Positions 28,263 to 36,228 of a DNA stretch of 64,000 nucleotides are shown piece by piece (position 1 is the stretch's first letter; the number at the start of each line of letters is the position of its first letter). The stretch is from CANHBY01 sp046342195 (lineage in GTDB: Bacteria; Pseudomonadota; Gammaproteobacteria; Burkholderiales; Burkholderiaceae_C): NCBI GenBank assembly GCA_046342195.1, contig JBKDQE010000038.1:62001-126000 (forward strand). Reading direction: 5' to 3'. The position numbers were made by a program, and so were the translations under genes. The notes under the pieces are model-generated. The model did not search any database and was not told the DNA's origin. It saw only the letters and a program-made list of their open reading frames with translations.

Positions 28263-28292
28263 AAAACGGGCTCTCGTGGCCCGTTTTTTTTT
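28263..28292 (+). terminator. Intrinsic terminator downstream of the pilus operon region
   Basis: Nine-base arms AAAACGGGC and GCCCGTTTT with loop TCTCGTG are followed by further T residues (nine T in total after the last G). It sits about 360 bases after pilS. The rest of the gap from 27906 to 28352 holds the DUF1016 remnant and no other gene I can support. On the minus strand the hairpin has only four T, so the plus strand is the likely direction. Confidence 0.75.
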
Positions 28293-28352
28293 ATTTTCCT
28301 GATTGTGACCGTTGTGGGGCCTCTCAAAAAAACAAGGCTTCGACCGGCTTGA

Positions 28353-29042
28353 TTATCGGCGCCCCATCAGCCATTGCGCCACACTCATTAACTGAGGAGT
28401 CAGCTGGGTTGACCAGGCTCGGGGCGGCAAAATACGGCTTGCATGCGCTGCCAATTCTTCGGTGCGTTCGGCGGTCAAGCGAGTGGAGCGGCTGGCCCAA
28501 GCCACAATGGCTTCTTGCTCAGCCAAGGAGAGTGGTCTGGCTGGCGCCAAAGGCTCGGCGTCAGGAATGCCCCCCGGGTCATGAATGGTTTGAGAATACA
28601 CCACCAGCGTCCCGGCGGCCAAGTCTCCCAAGCGTTTGAAATCTGGGCGACACAGCATGGTGAACAGGCCCAAGGCATAAGCAAAGGGCAAAAAATCGAC
28701 AGCCCTTAACAAATTACGCAGCACCGAGGCGCCCAGCGTCACGGGCAAACCGGTGTCCATGACTACGGTCAAGCCCATAACCCGCTTGCCTGGAGTGGCA
28801 TGCTTGGGCCATATTTCGAAAAATACCGGATACAGCCACTCGATCAAAAAGTACAACACCATCACCAAGCCTTGGCCCAACTTGCCCATCGAGCCCAACA
28901 CGCCAGCGAGAGCAATAAAGAGAGCCATCCGAATCAGGAGGTCGAGTAAAAAGGCCGACAACCGCACCGACACCCCAGCTGGCCGGAGAGTAATGGAAAT
29001 GCCCTCAGGGGTTTCAGACAAATAAAGGGTATCCACAGGCAA
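28353..29042 (-). CDS. RDD-family membrane protein
   Basis: 229 residues. The first hydrophobic helix carries the RDD-type pattern (RLSAFLLDLLIRM); further helices are at about 50-70 and 110-130, with the conserved PGKRVMGLTVV and RLGDLAAGTLVV segments. The C-terminal 80 residues are soluble. RDD proteins are poorly characterised; some act as cation transporters or accompany secretion loci. The start is probably TTG at 29042, which has AGGAG eight bases upstream. It shares a strand with the next RDD gene but is separated from it by a perfect inverted repeat. Confidence 0.82.
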   Translation of the reverse strand: MPVDTLYLSETPEGISITLRPAGVSVRLSAFLLDLLIRMALFIALAGVLGSMGKLGQGLVMVLYFLIEWLYPVFFEIWPKHATPGKRVMGLTVVMDTGLPVTLGASVLRNLLRAVDFLPFAYALGLFTMLCRPDFKRLGDLAAGTLVVYSQTIHDPGGIPDAEPLAPARPLSLAEQEAIVAWASRSTRLTAERTEELAAHASRILPPRAWSTQLTPQLMSVAQWLMGRR

Positions 29043-29059
29043 GGAAAACGCTCCTCTGC

Positions 29060-29115
29060 CTAGAGCCTGTCAACACTAACGATGCCAGTGCATCTTTAGT
29101 GTTGACAGGCTCTAG
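29060..29115. repeat. Perfect 20-base inverted repeat between two RDD genes
   Basis: CTAGAGCCTGTCAACACTAA at 29060-29079 is exactly complementary to 29096-29115, with a 16-base spacer. The right arm contains the stop codon of the upstream minus-strand RDD gene. There is no following T tract, so a simple intrinsic terminator is unlikely. It could be an mRNA-stabilising hairpin, a factor-binding site or a small mobile-element remnant. Confidence 0.85.
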
Positions 29116-29642
29116 CGAATTTTGATGACAATCGTGCCGGCGGCATCATCATGCAAACAGCGTTTGCTTTCACGAAAAATCATCAAGACATCAACCAGCC
29201 AAATCAAAAACCCCACGATGGGGATGATCTGTAGTACCCAAAACAGGCCATAACGCACGCCCAACAACTTGAGCCAATCCGGGGCCGACCCATCAGGCCG
29301 AACAATGCGAATTCCAATGATCATTTTACCGATGGTTTGCCCGCGCGTCACAAGAAAATAGCCATTCAGCCCAAGAAAAATAGCGAGTGTGCCCAATCCA
29401 AAAACAATTCCCCCCAATCGAGACAGGAAGAAAGCTGCTCCGGGCATCATTGCCATCAGCCCACCGAAACCAACCGCAAACACCAAGCCGAGGACCATAC
29501 TCAGCACCATCAGGATGACACCGTCAATCAATACGGCCAGCAGCCGGGCTCCACGCGAAGCCAGTTCCGGGCCGTCTGTGCGAAGTTGAATGTCTTTGAC
29601 GTAAGAACCCGGTGGGGCATAGGGATTGTTGGGGTGATCCAT
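29112..29642 (-). CDS. RDD-family membrane protein
   Basis: 176 residues. An N-terminal proline-rich segment (NPYAPPGSYV) is followed by an RDD domain: ASRGARLLAVLIDGVILMVLS, a second hydrophobic stretch at about 68-95 and the conserved TIGKMIIGIRIVRPDG. A final helix ends LIWLVDVLMIFR. The function of this subgroup is unknown. It resembles, but is not a close duplicate of, the RDD gene downstream. No other genes hint at a substrate. Confidence 0.82.
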   Translation of the reverse strand: MDHPNNPYAPPGSYVKDIQLRTDGPELASRGARLLAVLIDGVILMVLSMVLGLVFAVGFGGLMAMMPGAAFFLSRLGGIVFGLGTLAIFLGLNGYFLVTRGQTIGKMIIGIRIVRPDGSAPDWLKLLGVRYGLFWVLQIIPIVGFLIWLVDVLMIFRESKRCLHDDAAGTIVIKIR

Positions 29643-29831
29643 AAAAATGTGTTTTCAAATGGGTATGGGCTGATTGGAAGAAATTTCAATCACTTAAGGC
29701 TGTCTTGCCTTAACTGATTGGGCGCCTGATTCTAAACACGCTCAACGCAAAGGCCCGAGGTGAGCTCAGACATGCAAGCCAAAGGCGTGACAGATTGGAT
29801 GAATTTGAGGGCCTGTTAAGTCAGTTCGGGT

Positions 29832-31025
29832 TTAAAAAAAATCGGCCCCCCAATGCCCCAAGGCTGCATTTTTTTGTTTCCTTTGCTTTAAAAAATGCTT
29901 TTGATCTTTGAGCCATTGTTTGAGATAGGCAGGATCTTTCGTGCGGACAATTTCAGATTGCAGCATGGCCAAGTCGTCTTGGTAAAGCTGGCTTTCATGA
30001 CGAATTTTTTGAAGCAGGGCGGGCTCAGACAAACCCGGGAACACATCAAAGCCAAATTCATGGGTGGCTTGGTATTCAGCCTGGATTTTGCTTTGTTCGA
30101 GAGTGGCAACTTGTTCTTTCAGCAAAGTGCTCATCGCATTCAGCTTGTCGTCAGTGAGTTTGGCCAAGCTTTGCTCATCGATTTGCGCCATCTGCATTTG
30201 CAGGCGTAACAAGGCACTGAGGTCGCGGCGTTCATAGGCCGCATTGGCTTGGCTCATCAGGGCTGTTTTTCGCTCGCGCTCGGCGGGGTCGGGTTCGCGG
30301 TCGGGGTGCAGGGCACTGGCCAATTGCCGGAAAATCATGCGCATGGTGGTGTGAGCGTTTTCTTGGGCTTGTTGCTCTTGAAGTTGCCGTGCGCTGCGCT
30401 TTTTGGAAGGCTTTTTGGATGAAACTTGGGCGCTTTTGCCCTCGGCCTCCATGCTATTTTTGGCGTCAAGGTGAGCACTGAAAATGGCCATCATTTCTTC
30501 GGGAGACTGTGCCTTATCAAGACCCTCCACGGGCTGCCCCGCCATAGACTCCATCAAATCCAGAAATTCTTTTTTGATCAAGGCCTCTGCAGCATCTTGC
30601 TGAGCCCGTTCTTTGGCGGAATGATAAATATTGAAGATGGACTCCAAAGCCTCATCGTCTGATTCTTCAATCCACTCAAAAAAGAATTTGATGACGTCAG
30701 CGGCGATTTTTTTTTCGGTTGCTGTCAATGCTTTGCCTTGCCGACGATCATGCAAAAACAGCACCATTTCGCGTCGATACTGATCCATGCTCTCGTGAAT
30801 GGTTTTCATGAGCTGCAAAAACGGCATTCGATGTTGCTGCATCATGTGCTCAAAGGACTGCATTTCCCGATTGAGGTGATCCAGTCGGGACATCAGCTTG
30901 TTGAACCGGCGCTGGGCCGGGCTCAGTGTGCCGGCATGGGCTTTGACTTTGATGGCCTGAATTGTCAGGCTTTTGGCCATGTCATCGGGGGCTGGATGGC
31001 CCCCTGGATTGGATTGATTGTGCAT
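29832..31025 (-). CDS. Hypothetical protein with degenerate J-domain and long helical regions
   Basis: 397 residues, mostly charged and helical with no signal peptide. At about residue 230-275 the segment IFRQLASALHPDREPDPAER followed by KTALMSQANAAYERRDL matches helices II-III of a DnaJ J-domain, including the HPD triad that stimulates DnaK. A Lys-rich linker (SSKKPSKKRSAR) precedes it. There is no Gly/Phe or zinc region, so it is a J-like protein, not DnaJ itself. The substrate is unknown. It stands alone, transcribed toward the RDD genes and away from aroG. Confidence 0.7.
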   Translation of the reverse strand: MHNQSNPGGHPAPDDMAKSLTIQAIKVKAHAGTLSPAQRRFNKLMSRLDHLNREMQSFEHMMQQHRMPFLQLMKTIHESMDQYRREMVLFLHDRRQGKALTATEKKIAADVIKFFFEWIEESDDEALESIFNIYHSAKERAQQDAAEALIKKEFLDLMESMAGQPVEGLDKAQSPEEMMAIFSAHLDAKNSMEAEGKSAQVSSKKPSKKRSARQLQEQQAQENAHTTMRMIFRQLASALHPDREPDPAERERKTALMSQANAAYERRDLSALLRLQMQMAQIDEQSLAKLTDDKLNAMSTLLKEQVATLEQSKIQAEYQATHEFGFDVFPGLSEPALLQKIRHESQLYQDDLAMLQSEIVRTKDPAYLKQWLKDQKHFLKQRKQKNAALGHWGADFF

Positions 31026-31087
31026 GATGAAATTGTAGAAAAAACCCGAGGCTTGAGCCCGCAGATTGGCTTAAAATGAGGGCTGGA

Positions 31088-32218
31088 TCAAGCCGGGTTC
31101 CTGGCTCTTTGAGATTGAATGGCCTCACTCAAGATCTTTAAGACGGTTTCAGAATCATTCCAGCCCAGACAGGCATCGGTGATGCTCTGGCCGTAAATGA
31201 GTTGACAGGGGTCGTTTTTGCCGGGGCTGAATTTTTGAGCGCCGGCTTTCAGGTGACTTTCGACCATCACACCAAAAATTTTCCGGCTTCCACCGCCAAT
31301 TTGCCCGGCCACATCGCGAGCCACTTCGATTTGTTTTTCATGCTGCTTGCTGCTGTTGGCATGCGAAAAATCAACCATGAGCCGGGGCGAGAGCTGCGCC
31401 GCTTCAAGTTCTTTGCAGGCGGCCTCGACATGGGCGGCATCATAGTTGGGTGTTTTCCCGCCACGCAAAATCACATGGCAATCTGGGTTGCCTTTGGTTT
31501 CAACAATGGCCACCTGCCCGTTTTTGTGCACCGATAAAAAGTGGTGAGGCCGGGCTGCCGCCTGAATGGCATCCGTGGCGATGCGGATGTTGCCGTCGGT
31601 GCCATTTTTGAAACCAATCGGGGCCGACAAGCCCGAAGAAAGCTCGCGGTGAACCTGGCTTTCCGTGGTGCGCGCCCCGATAGCCCCCCAAGCGATCAAA
31701 TCACCCAGGTACTGTGGAGAAATCACATCCAGAAACTCACTGGCAGCGGGTATGCCCAAACGGTTGATTTCAAGCAGCAGTTGCCGGGCCATACGCAGGC
31801 CCTCATCAATACGGTAGCTTTCATCGAGGTACGGGTCGTTGATCAAGCCCTTCCAGCCCACGGTGGTGCGGGGTTTTTCAAAATAAACCCGCATGACCAC
31901 CTCCAGGGTGTCTTGGTAAAGGTCGCGCTGGGCTTTGAGTTTTTCGGCGTACTCAAGGGCTGCGGCGGGGTCATGAATGGAACATGGCCCCATGACAACC
32001 AGCAGCCGGTCGTCGGTGCCCTTGATGATGTTGCGAATGGTTTGACGCGTGCCGGCCACCAAGGCTTCAACCGGGCTGCCATGAATGGGGAAAAAGCGAA
32101 TCAGGTGCTCAGGAGGGGGCAGCGGCATCACGTTGTGGATCCTTTCATCATCGGTACGGCTGGTTTTTTCTCCGCTGACATGCCAACCGTCGCTGGCGTG
32201 AGAGGTTGTGTTAGGCAT
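31088..32218 (-). CDS. aroG: 3-deoxy-7-phosphoheptulonate (DAHP) synthase, class I
   Basis: 376 residues. AroF/G/H-type motifs are LLVVMGPCSIHDPAAALEYAEKL (split here as MGPCSIHDP), FEKPRTTVGWKGLINDP, AIGARTTESQVHRELSSGLS, GFKNGTDG, HVILRGGK, and VDFSHANSSKQ. It condenses phosphoenolpyruvate and erythrose-4-phosphate in the first step of aromatic amino acid synthesis. The start at 32218 is chosen because AGGAG lies six bases upstream; an earlier in-frame ATG at 32242 lies within the attenuator region and has no ribosome site. The leader upstream suggests transcription attenuation by Phe/Tyr supply. Which isozyme (Phe-, Tyr- or Trp-sensitive) cannot be read directly. Confidence 0.95.
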   Translation of the reverse strand: MPNTTSHASDGWHVSGEKTSRTDDERIHNVMPLPPPEHLIRFFPIHGSPVEALVAGTRQTIRNIIKGTDDRLLVVMGPCSIHDPAAALEYAEKLKAQRDLYQDTLEVVMRVYFEKPRTTVGWKGLINDPYLDESYRIDEGLRMARQLLLEINRLGIPAASEFLDVISPQYLGDLIAWGAIGARTTESQVHRELSSGLSAPIGFKNGTDGNIRIATDAIQAAARPHHFLSVHKNGQVAIVETKGNPDCHVILRGGKTPNYDAAHVEAACKELEAAQLSPRLMVDFSHANSSKQHEKQIEVARDVAGQIGGGSRKIFGVMVESHLKAGAQKFSPGKNDPCQLIYGQSITDACLGWNDSETVLKILSEAIQSQRARNPA

Positions 32219-32242
32219 GGAAGGCTCCTGTGAGAAAGACAT

Positions 32243-32277
32243 AAAAAAACCGCCTTGGAGCTTGGCTCTGGCGGTTT
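32243..32277 (-). promoter_or_regulatory. Attenuator (terminator hairpin) in the DAHP synthase leader
   Basis: On the minus strand AAACCGCC (32277-32270) pairs with GGCGGTTT (32254-32247), with an inner GAGC/GCTC stem and seven T at the end, just 25 bases before the aroG start. The upstream segment GGTGGTTGAG (32330-32321), which overlaps the stop of the leader peptide, can instead pair with CTCAAACCGCC (32280-32270) with one bulge and one G-U pair. That sequesters the terminator's first arm. These are mutually exclusive antiterminator and terminator structures of the classical ribosome-mediated type. Confidence 0.78.
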
Positions 32278-32321
32278 GAGAGGGGAGTTGGCGTTACGCT
32301 TGATAGGTATTAGGCAGGCTC

Positions 32322-32381
32322 TCAACCACCAAAGCAGTGAGAAAACCGAAAATAGGCGTCAAGGAAGCACAAACTATTCAT
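32322..32381 (-). CDS. Phe/Tyr-rich leader peptide of the DAHP synthase gene
   Basis: A 19-codon minus-strand frame reads MNSLCFLDAYFRFSHCFGG and stops. It has four Phe and one Tyr, with Tyr-Phe-Arg-Phe clustered at positions 10-13, followed by the two Gly codons that form part of the antiterminator. Placement before mutually exclusive hairpins is as in pheA- or trp-type attenuation. A ribosome stalled at the Phe/Tyr codons would leave the antiterminator free, so low Phe-tRNA should raise aroG transcription. No strong ribosome site precedes the ATG, which is the main weakness. Confidence 0.65.
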   Translation of the reverse strand: MNSLCFLDAYFRFSHCFGG

Positions 32382-32416
32382 GCACAGAATGTAGCATGGC
32401 TTCGAGGGTGATGGGA

Positions 32417-33889
32417 TCAGGCCGTTCCGCCCACGGTCATTTTATCAATGCGCAGGGTCGGTTGACCCACCCCGACCGGCACGCTTTGCCCCTCTTTGCC
32501 GCAAACCCCTACCCCCGTGTCAAGTTGCATGTCATTGCCGATCATGCTGATGCAGGTGAGTGCATCGGGGCCGTTGCCGATCAGGGTGGCCCCTTTGACG
32601 GGATACTGGATTTTGCCGTTTTCTACCCAAAACGCTTCGCTGGCCGAAAACACAAATTTTCCGCTGGTGATGTCGACTTGGCCGCCGCCAAAATTGGTGG
32701 CATAAATACCGCGTTTGATGCTGGCGATGATTTCTTCAGGGGGGCTGGAGCCGCTGAGCATATAGGTGTTGGTCATGCGCGGCATGGGCACGGCCGCATA
32801 ACTTTCACGCCGGCCATTACCCGTGGGGGCGACGCCCATCAGACGGGCATTCATGCTGTCCTGGATGTAGCCTTTCAAAATACCGTCTTCGATGAGAACG
32901 TTGGCTTGGGAAGGCGTGCCTTCATCATCAATATTGAGCGAGCCACGGCGATCAGGCAGGGTGCCGTCATCGAGCACCGTCACGCCCTTGGCAGCAACAC
33001 GTTGGCCAATGCGCCCACTGAAGGCACTTGAGCCTTTGCGGTTGAAGTCACCTTCAAGGCCATGGCCTACCGCCTCATGCAAGAGCACACCCGGCCAGCC
33101 TGGCCCGAGTACCACCGTCATTTCGCCGGCCTTGGCAGGGCGTGATTCGAGGTTTTTCAGGGCGGCTGAAACGGCCGCATGAACGTAAGATTCGATCATG
33201 TCATCATTGAAATGAGCCAAACCAAAGCGACCTCCCCCACCGCCAGTGCCTGATTCGCGGCGAACTTCGCCAGCGATGGTTTGCTCGGCAATCACGGTCA
33301 GGCTGAGCCGAACCAAGGGGCGCACATCGGCAGCGAGGGTGCCATCGGCACGAGCCACCAAAATCACATCGTATTCGCTGGCCAGCCCGGCCATGACTTG
33401 TTTGATACGCGGGTCTTTGGCTCTGGCCAGCCGTTCCACGCGCTCGAGAAGAAGCACTTTTTGCGTGCTGTCGAGGGTGGAAATGGGGTCTGTTTGGCCA
33501 TAGAGCAAACGGCTGCCAGCAATGCGTGGTGAGCGCACCTTGACTTTCTTGCTTTGGCCCGCTGCAGCAATGGTGCGAACGGTGCGGGCGGCATCAAGCA
33601 GGGCGGCATCAGAGATGTCGTCGGAGTAGGCAAAGGCTGTTTTTTCGCCCACGATAGCGCGCACGCCCAGGCCCTGGTCAATGCTGAAACTTCCGCTTTT
33701 GACAATGCCTTCTTCAAGGCTCCAGCCCTCGCTGCGGGTGTACTGGAAAAAAAGATCGGCATCGTCAATTTGATGGGTGGCCATGGTTTTCAGAGCGTTG
33801 GCAAGATGATCATCGCTCAGTCCGAAGGGCTCCAGCAGCAGTGTACGGGCCACAGCAAGGCGTTCAAGGGTGGGCTCACGGGAAATCAT
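32417..33889 (-). CDS. tldD: TldD metalloprotease subunit
   Basis: 490 residues. The zinc protease motif VLLHEAVGHGLEGDF (HExxxH) is present with family blocks GSFSIDQGLGVRAIVGEKTAFAY (in part), TYMLSG and FGGGQVDITSGKFVFSASEAF. TldD pairs with TldE/PmbA to degrade or process peptides such as microcin B17 and CcdA in Enterobacteria; no pmbA is visible here. The ATG at 33889 is preferred, with GGAG seven bases upstream and homologous sequence beginning there, although the frame stays open 48 codons further. Confidence 0.93.
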   Translation of the reverse strand: MISREPTLERLAVARTLLLEPFGLSDDHLANALKTMATHQIDDADLFFQYTRSEGWSLEEGIVKSGSFSIDQGLGVRAIVGEKTAFAYSDDISDAALLDAARTVRTIAAAGQSKKVKVRSPRIAGSRLLYGQTDPISTLDSTQKVLLLERVERLARAKDPRIKQVMAGLASEYDVILVARADGTLAADVRPLVRLSLTVIAEQTIAGEVRRESGTGGGGGRFGLAHFNDDMIESYVHAAVSAALKNLESRPAKAGEMTVVLGPGWPGVLLHEAVGHGLEGDFNRKGSSAFSGRIGQRVAAKGVTVLDDGTLPDRRGSLNIDDEGTPSQANVLIEDGILKGYIQDSMNARLMGVAPTGNGRRESYAAVPMPRMTNTYMLSGSSPPEEIIASIKRGIYATNFGGGQVDITSGKFVFSASEAFWVENGKIQYPVKGATLIGNGPDALTCISMIGNDMQLDTGVGVCGKEGQSVPVGVGQPTLRIDKMTVGGTA

Positions 33890-34029
33890 GGTTGCGTCTC
33901 CGAAAGGATTTGTCTTGCATTGTAGGAGCACCGGTGGATATTTTCGAAGTAATCTGGCCGTGCCACCAATCGTGGTGTTCGCCATTGGGGGCTGGTTGAA
34001 TTGCCAGCGGCCCCTGGCCCAAGGTGCCT

Positions 34030-35004
34030 TCAAGCACTGTCTTGAGTTTCAAAGTGATCAAATGCGCGCCAAGGCACAGCAAGCTTGTGGCCCAGGCGAT
34101 CATGCAGGTGAAGGGTGCCGGGCTCAGCGCTTGCGACAATTTCACCAACATGGCTGATTTGCAGGCCCTCGGTTTGCGCCAAAGCCTGAATGGCCTGTCT
34201 CATTCTGGGGGGGGCGGTAAACAGCAGCTCATAATCATCCCCGCCCGCCAAAGTGTATTCGCGCTGTCGCTCAAGACTCTGTGCTTGCAGCAAGCGGCTG
34301 CGAGGAATAGCATCCACATTCACTCGTGCACCCACCCCTGAGGATCGCAAAATATGGTTGAGATCACCTGTCAGCCCATCTGAAAGGTCAATGGCACTGT
34401 GGGCCAAACCGCGCAAGGCCACCCCCAGGCCAACCCGGGCTTGAGGCCGTTCCAGGGCCGGCCGCAGGGCTTTCAGATCATCCGGGTTCATGCTGACTTG
34501 GCCGCGCAAAACCTCCAAAGCCAAGCGGGCATCGCCTAAAGGGCCACTCACGTAAATATCGTCATTCACTTGGGCCCCGGATCGCCGCAGCGCCTGACCT
34601 TCCGGCACCTCACCAAACACCGTGATGCACAAATTCAGTGGGCCGCAGGTGGTATCGCCACCGATCAATTCACAGCCATGTTCGTCAGCCAAGCCCAAGA
34701 GACCTTTGGAAAACTCTGCAAGAAAAGTTTCATTCACTAAGGGCAAAGCCAGGGCCAAGGTGAAAGCCAGAGGCTGGGCACCACAAGCCGCCAGATCACT
34801 GAGGTTGACCGCCAGCGCCTTATGGCCAAGGAGCGCCGGAGATACCGAAGGAAAAAAATGTCGCCCCTCGACCAACATATCGGTTGAGGTCGCCAACTGC
34901 ATTCCGGGGGCGAGTTGCAAAAGAGCGCAGTCATCGCCCACACCCAAGACCGCTCGACGAGTGGGCCGCGTGAAGTATTTTTTGATGAGATCAAATTCGC
35001 CCAT
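34030..35004 (-). CDS. thiL: Thiamine-monophosphate kinase
   Basis: 324 residues. AIR-synthase-like fold: MGEFDLIKKYF start, GVGDDCALL, STDMLVEGRHF, KALAVNLSDLAACGAQP, GLADEHGCELIGGDTT, SAIDLSDGLTGDLNHI and TLAGGDDYELLFT. It phosphorylates thiamine monophosphate to the active diphosphate. The ATG at 35004 matches the family start. The coding strand has an in-frame run of eight C near 34207. A perfect inverted repeat lies 59 bases upstream of the start, inside the likely 5' leader or promoter. Confidence 0.95.
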   Translation of the reverse strand: MGEFDLIKKYFTRPTRRAVLGVGDDCALLQLAPGMQLATSTDMLVEGRHFFPSVSPALLGHKALAVNLSDLAACGAQPLAFTLALALPLVNETFLAEFSKGLLGLADEHGCELIGGDTTCGPLNLCITVFGEVPEGQALRRSGAQVNDDIYVSGPLGDARLALEVLRGQVSMNPDDLKALRPALERPQARVGLGVALRGLAHSAIDLSDGLTGDLNHILRSSGVGARVNVDAIPRSRLLQAQSLERQREYTLAGGDDYELLFTAPPRMRQAIQALAQTEGLQISHVGEIVASAEPGTLHLHDRLGHKLAVPWRAFDHFETQDSA

Positions 35005-35062
35005 GAATGAATAGGAAGAAGGCAGAATCGGGACATCAAGCCTTGTTGATTTAAAAGTTTCT

Positions 35063-35098
35063 TTTGCGTCAGTCCTAATAAAATAGGACTGACGCAAA
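35063..35098. repeat. Perfect 15-base inverted repeat upstream of thiL
   Basis: TTTGCGTCAGTCCTA at 35063-35077 is exactly complementary to 35084-35098, with a 6-base A/T loop. No gene ends nearby in either direction, so a terminator for a missing gene, an operator for thiL, or a mobile-element scar are all possible. It lies in the 479-base gap between thiL and pcm, which otherwise holds the REP-like repeat near 35.2 kb and no gene I can support. Confidence 0.8.
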
Positions 35099-35194
35099 CC
35101 AAGGCCGGCCAGCTGTCAGGGTACCTTCACAAGAATTTGGCCAATCAAGGCCGCCGGCATGAGAGTGTCTCATCATTTAAACTGCCCTCTTGTC

Positions 35195-35240
35195 ATTCCG
35201 CACGTCAGTTGCGGAATTCGGAACGGAATGTCTGCGATCC
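35195..35240. repeat. REP-like intergenic repeat, copy A
   Basis: It begins with an 8-base palindrome (ATTCCGCA, 7-base loop, TGCGGAAT). Then follow a short insert and GAATGTCTGCGATCC at 35226-35240. The segments CGTCAGTTGCGGAAT and GAATGTCTGCGATCC recur, with one and two changes, at 44499-44531. This is the form of short palindromic intergenic repeats seen in many proteobacteria. Assignment to a named family would need a search. Confidence 0.55.
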
Positions 35241-35483
35241 GGTCTTGCCATTCATGGTGCGCAGCATGACAACGAGGGGCCGGTCAGTCAAGGGGCGATG
35301 AGGCCGGATTTTGCATCAGTCCTGGATGAGCCATGATGCCCGATTTTTGATGACACAGTAAGAACAGGAGGTTGCGTGTATTTGCAACGCCGCACATTCC
35401 TTCCAAAGCCCCTCGGATGGTTGGCAACGACTTTCCGAATAGGCCCTCAATCAATCCCTGAAGTTTTTTCATCTCCATGCCAC

Positions 35484-36152
35484 ATGAACACCGAACAAGC
35501 ACGCTTTAACATGATTGAGCAACAAATTCGCCCCTGGGATGTGCTTGACCCCACCGTGCTGTCCTTGTTGGCACTGATGCGCCGTGAAGATTTTGTCGAC
35601 CCGGCCTATCGTTCCATGGCGTTCATGGACATGGAAATTCCGCTGCCCACTCATGGTAATGCGCGGGAGGTGATGCTGTCTCCGAAAATGGAGGCGCGTT
35701 TGCTGCAAGAATTATCGGTTCACAAACACGAGCGTGTTCTGGAAATTGGCGCAGGTTCAGGTTTCATGGCTGCACTTTTAGCGCACCGCGCTCAGCAAGT
35801 CACGTCTTATGAAATCCGCCCTGAGCTGGCCGCCTTCGCCGCCAGTAACCTTCGCAAAGCAGGCCTATTGAATGTTCAGGTGCTTGAGGGCAATGGTGCC
35901 GGCGGTGAGCCGCGTGAATCCCCCTGGGACGCCATCATTCTTTCAGGCTCGGTAGATCAAGTGCCTGAGACTCTGCTGCGTCAACTCAAAATAGGTGGCC
36001 GTCTTATCGCTATCGTGGGCAATGATCCCATCATGCGCGCCACACGGTTCACTCGCACCCAGGAGGGGTCATTCCAGACGGAGGTCTTGTTCGAGACCGT
36101 GGCCCCTCGCCTGAAAGGCTTTGACGAGCCCGGTGCATTCCAGTTCAATTGA
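35484..36152 (+). CDS. pcm: Protein-L-isoaspartate O-methyltransferase-like protein
   Basis: 222 residues. It opens MNTEQARFNMIEQQIRPWDV, has the SAM-binding motif VLEIGAGSGFMAALLA at about 82-97 and VTSYEIRPELAAFA, and then DAIILSGSVDQVPE where the canonical enzyme has the catalytic region. Pcm repairs isoaspartyl residues in aged proteins. This shorter betaproteobacterial form, placed before tolC, may have a different substrate. The ATG at 35484 fits the family start. Adjacent tolC begins 76 bases after it. Confidence 0.85.
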   Translation: MNTEQARFNMIEQQIRPWDVLDPTVLSLLALMRREDFVDPAYRSMAFMDMEIPLPTHGNAREVMLSPKMEARLLQELSVHKHERVLEIGAGSGFMAALLAHRAQQVTSYEIRPELAAFAASNLRKAGLLNVQVLEGNGAGGEPRESPWDAIILSGSVDQVPETLLRQLKIGGRLIAIVGNDPIMRATRFTRTQEGSFQTEVLFETVAPRLKGFDEPGAFQFN

Positions 36153-36228
36153 CGCATTCACTCGCCACCCTGGCGGTTATTCATCCGTCTTTGGCCGCCC
36201 TCTTCAGACACTTTCTGCAACAACCCTC

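Noticed and set aside
26110..28352. A shufflon at the 3' end of the PilV-like gene
   Set aside because: I could not see the short inverted crossover repeats, alternative C-terminal segments or a site-specific recombinase gene.
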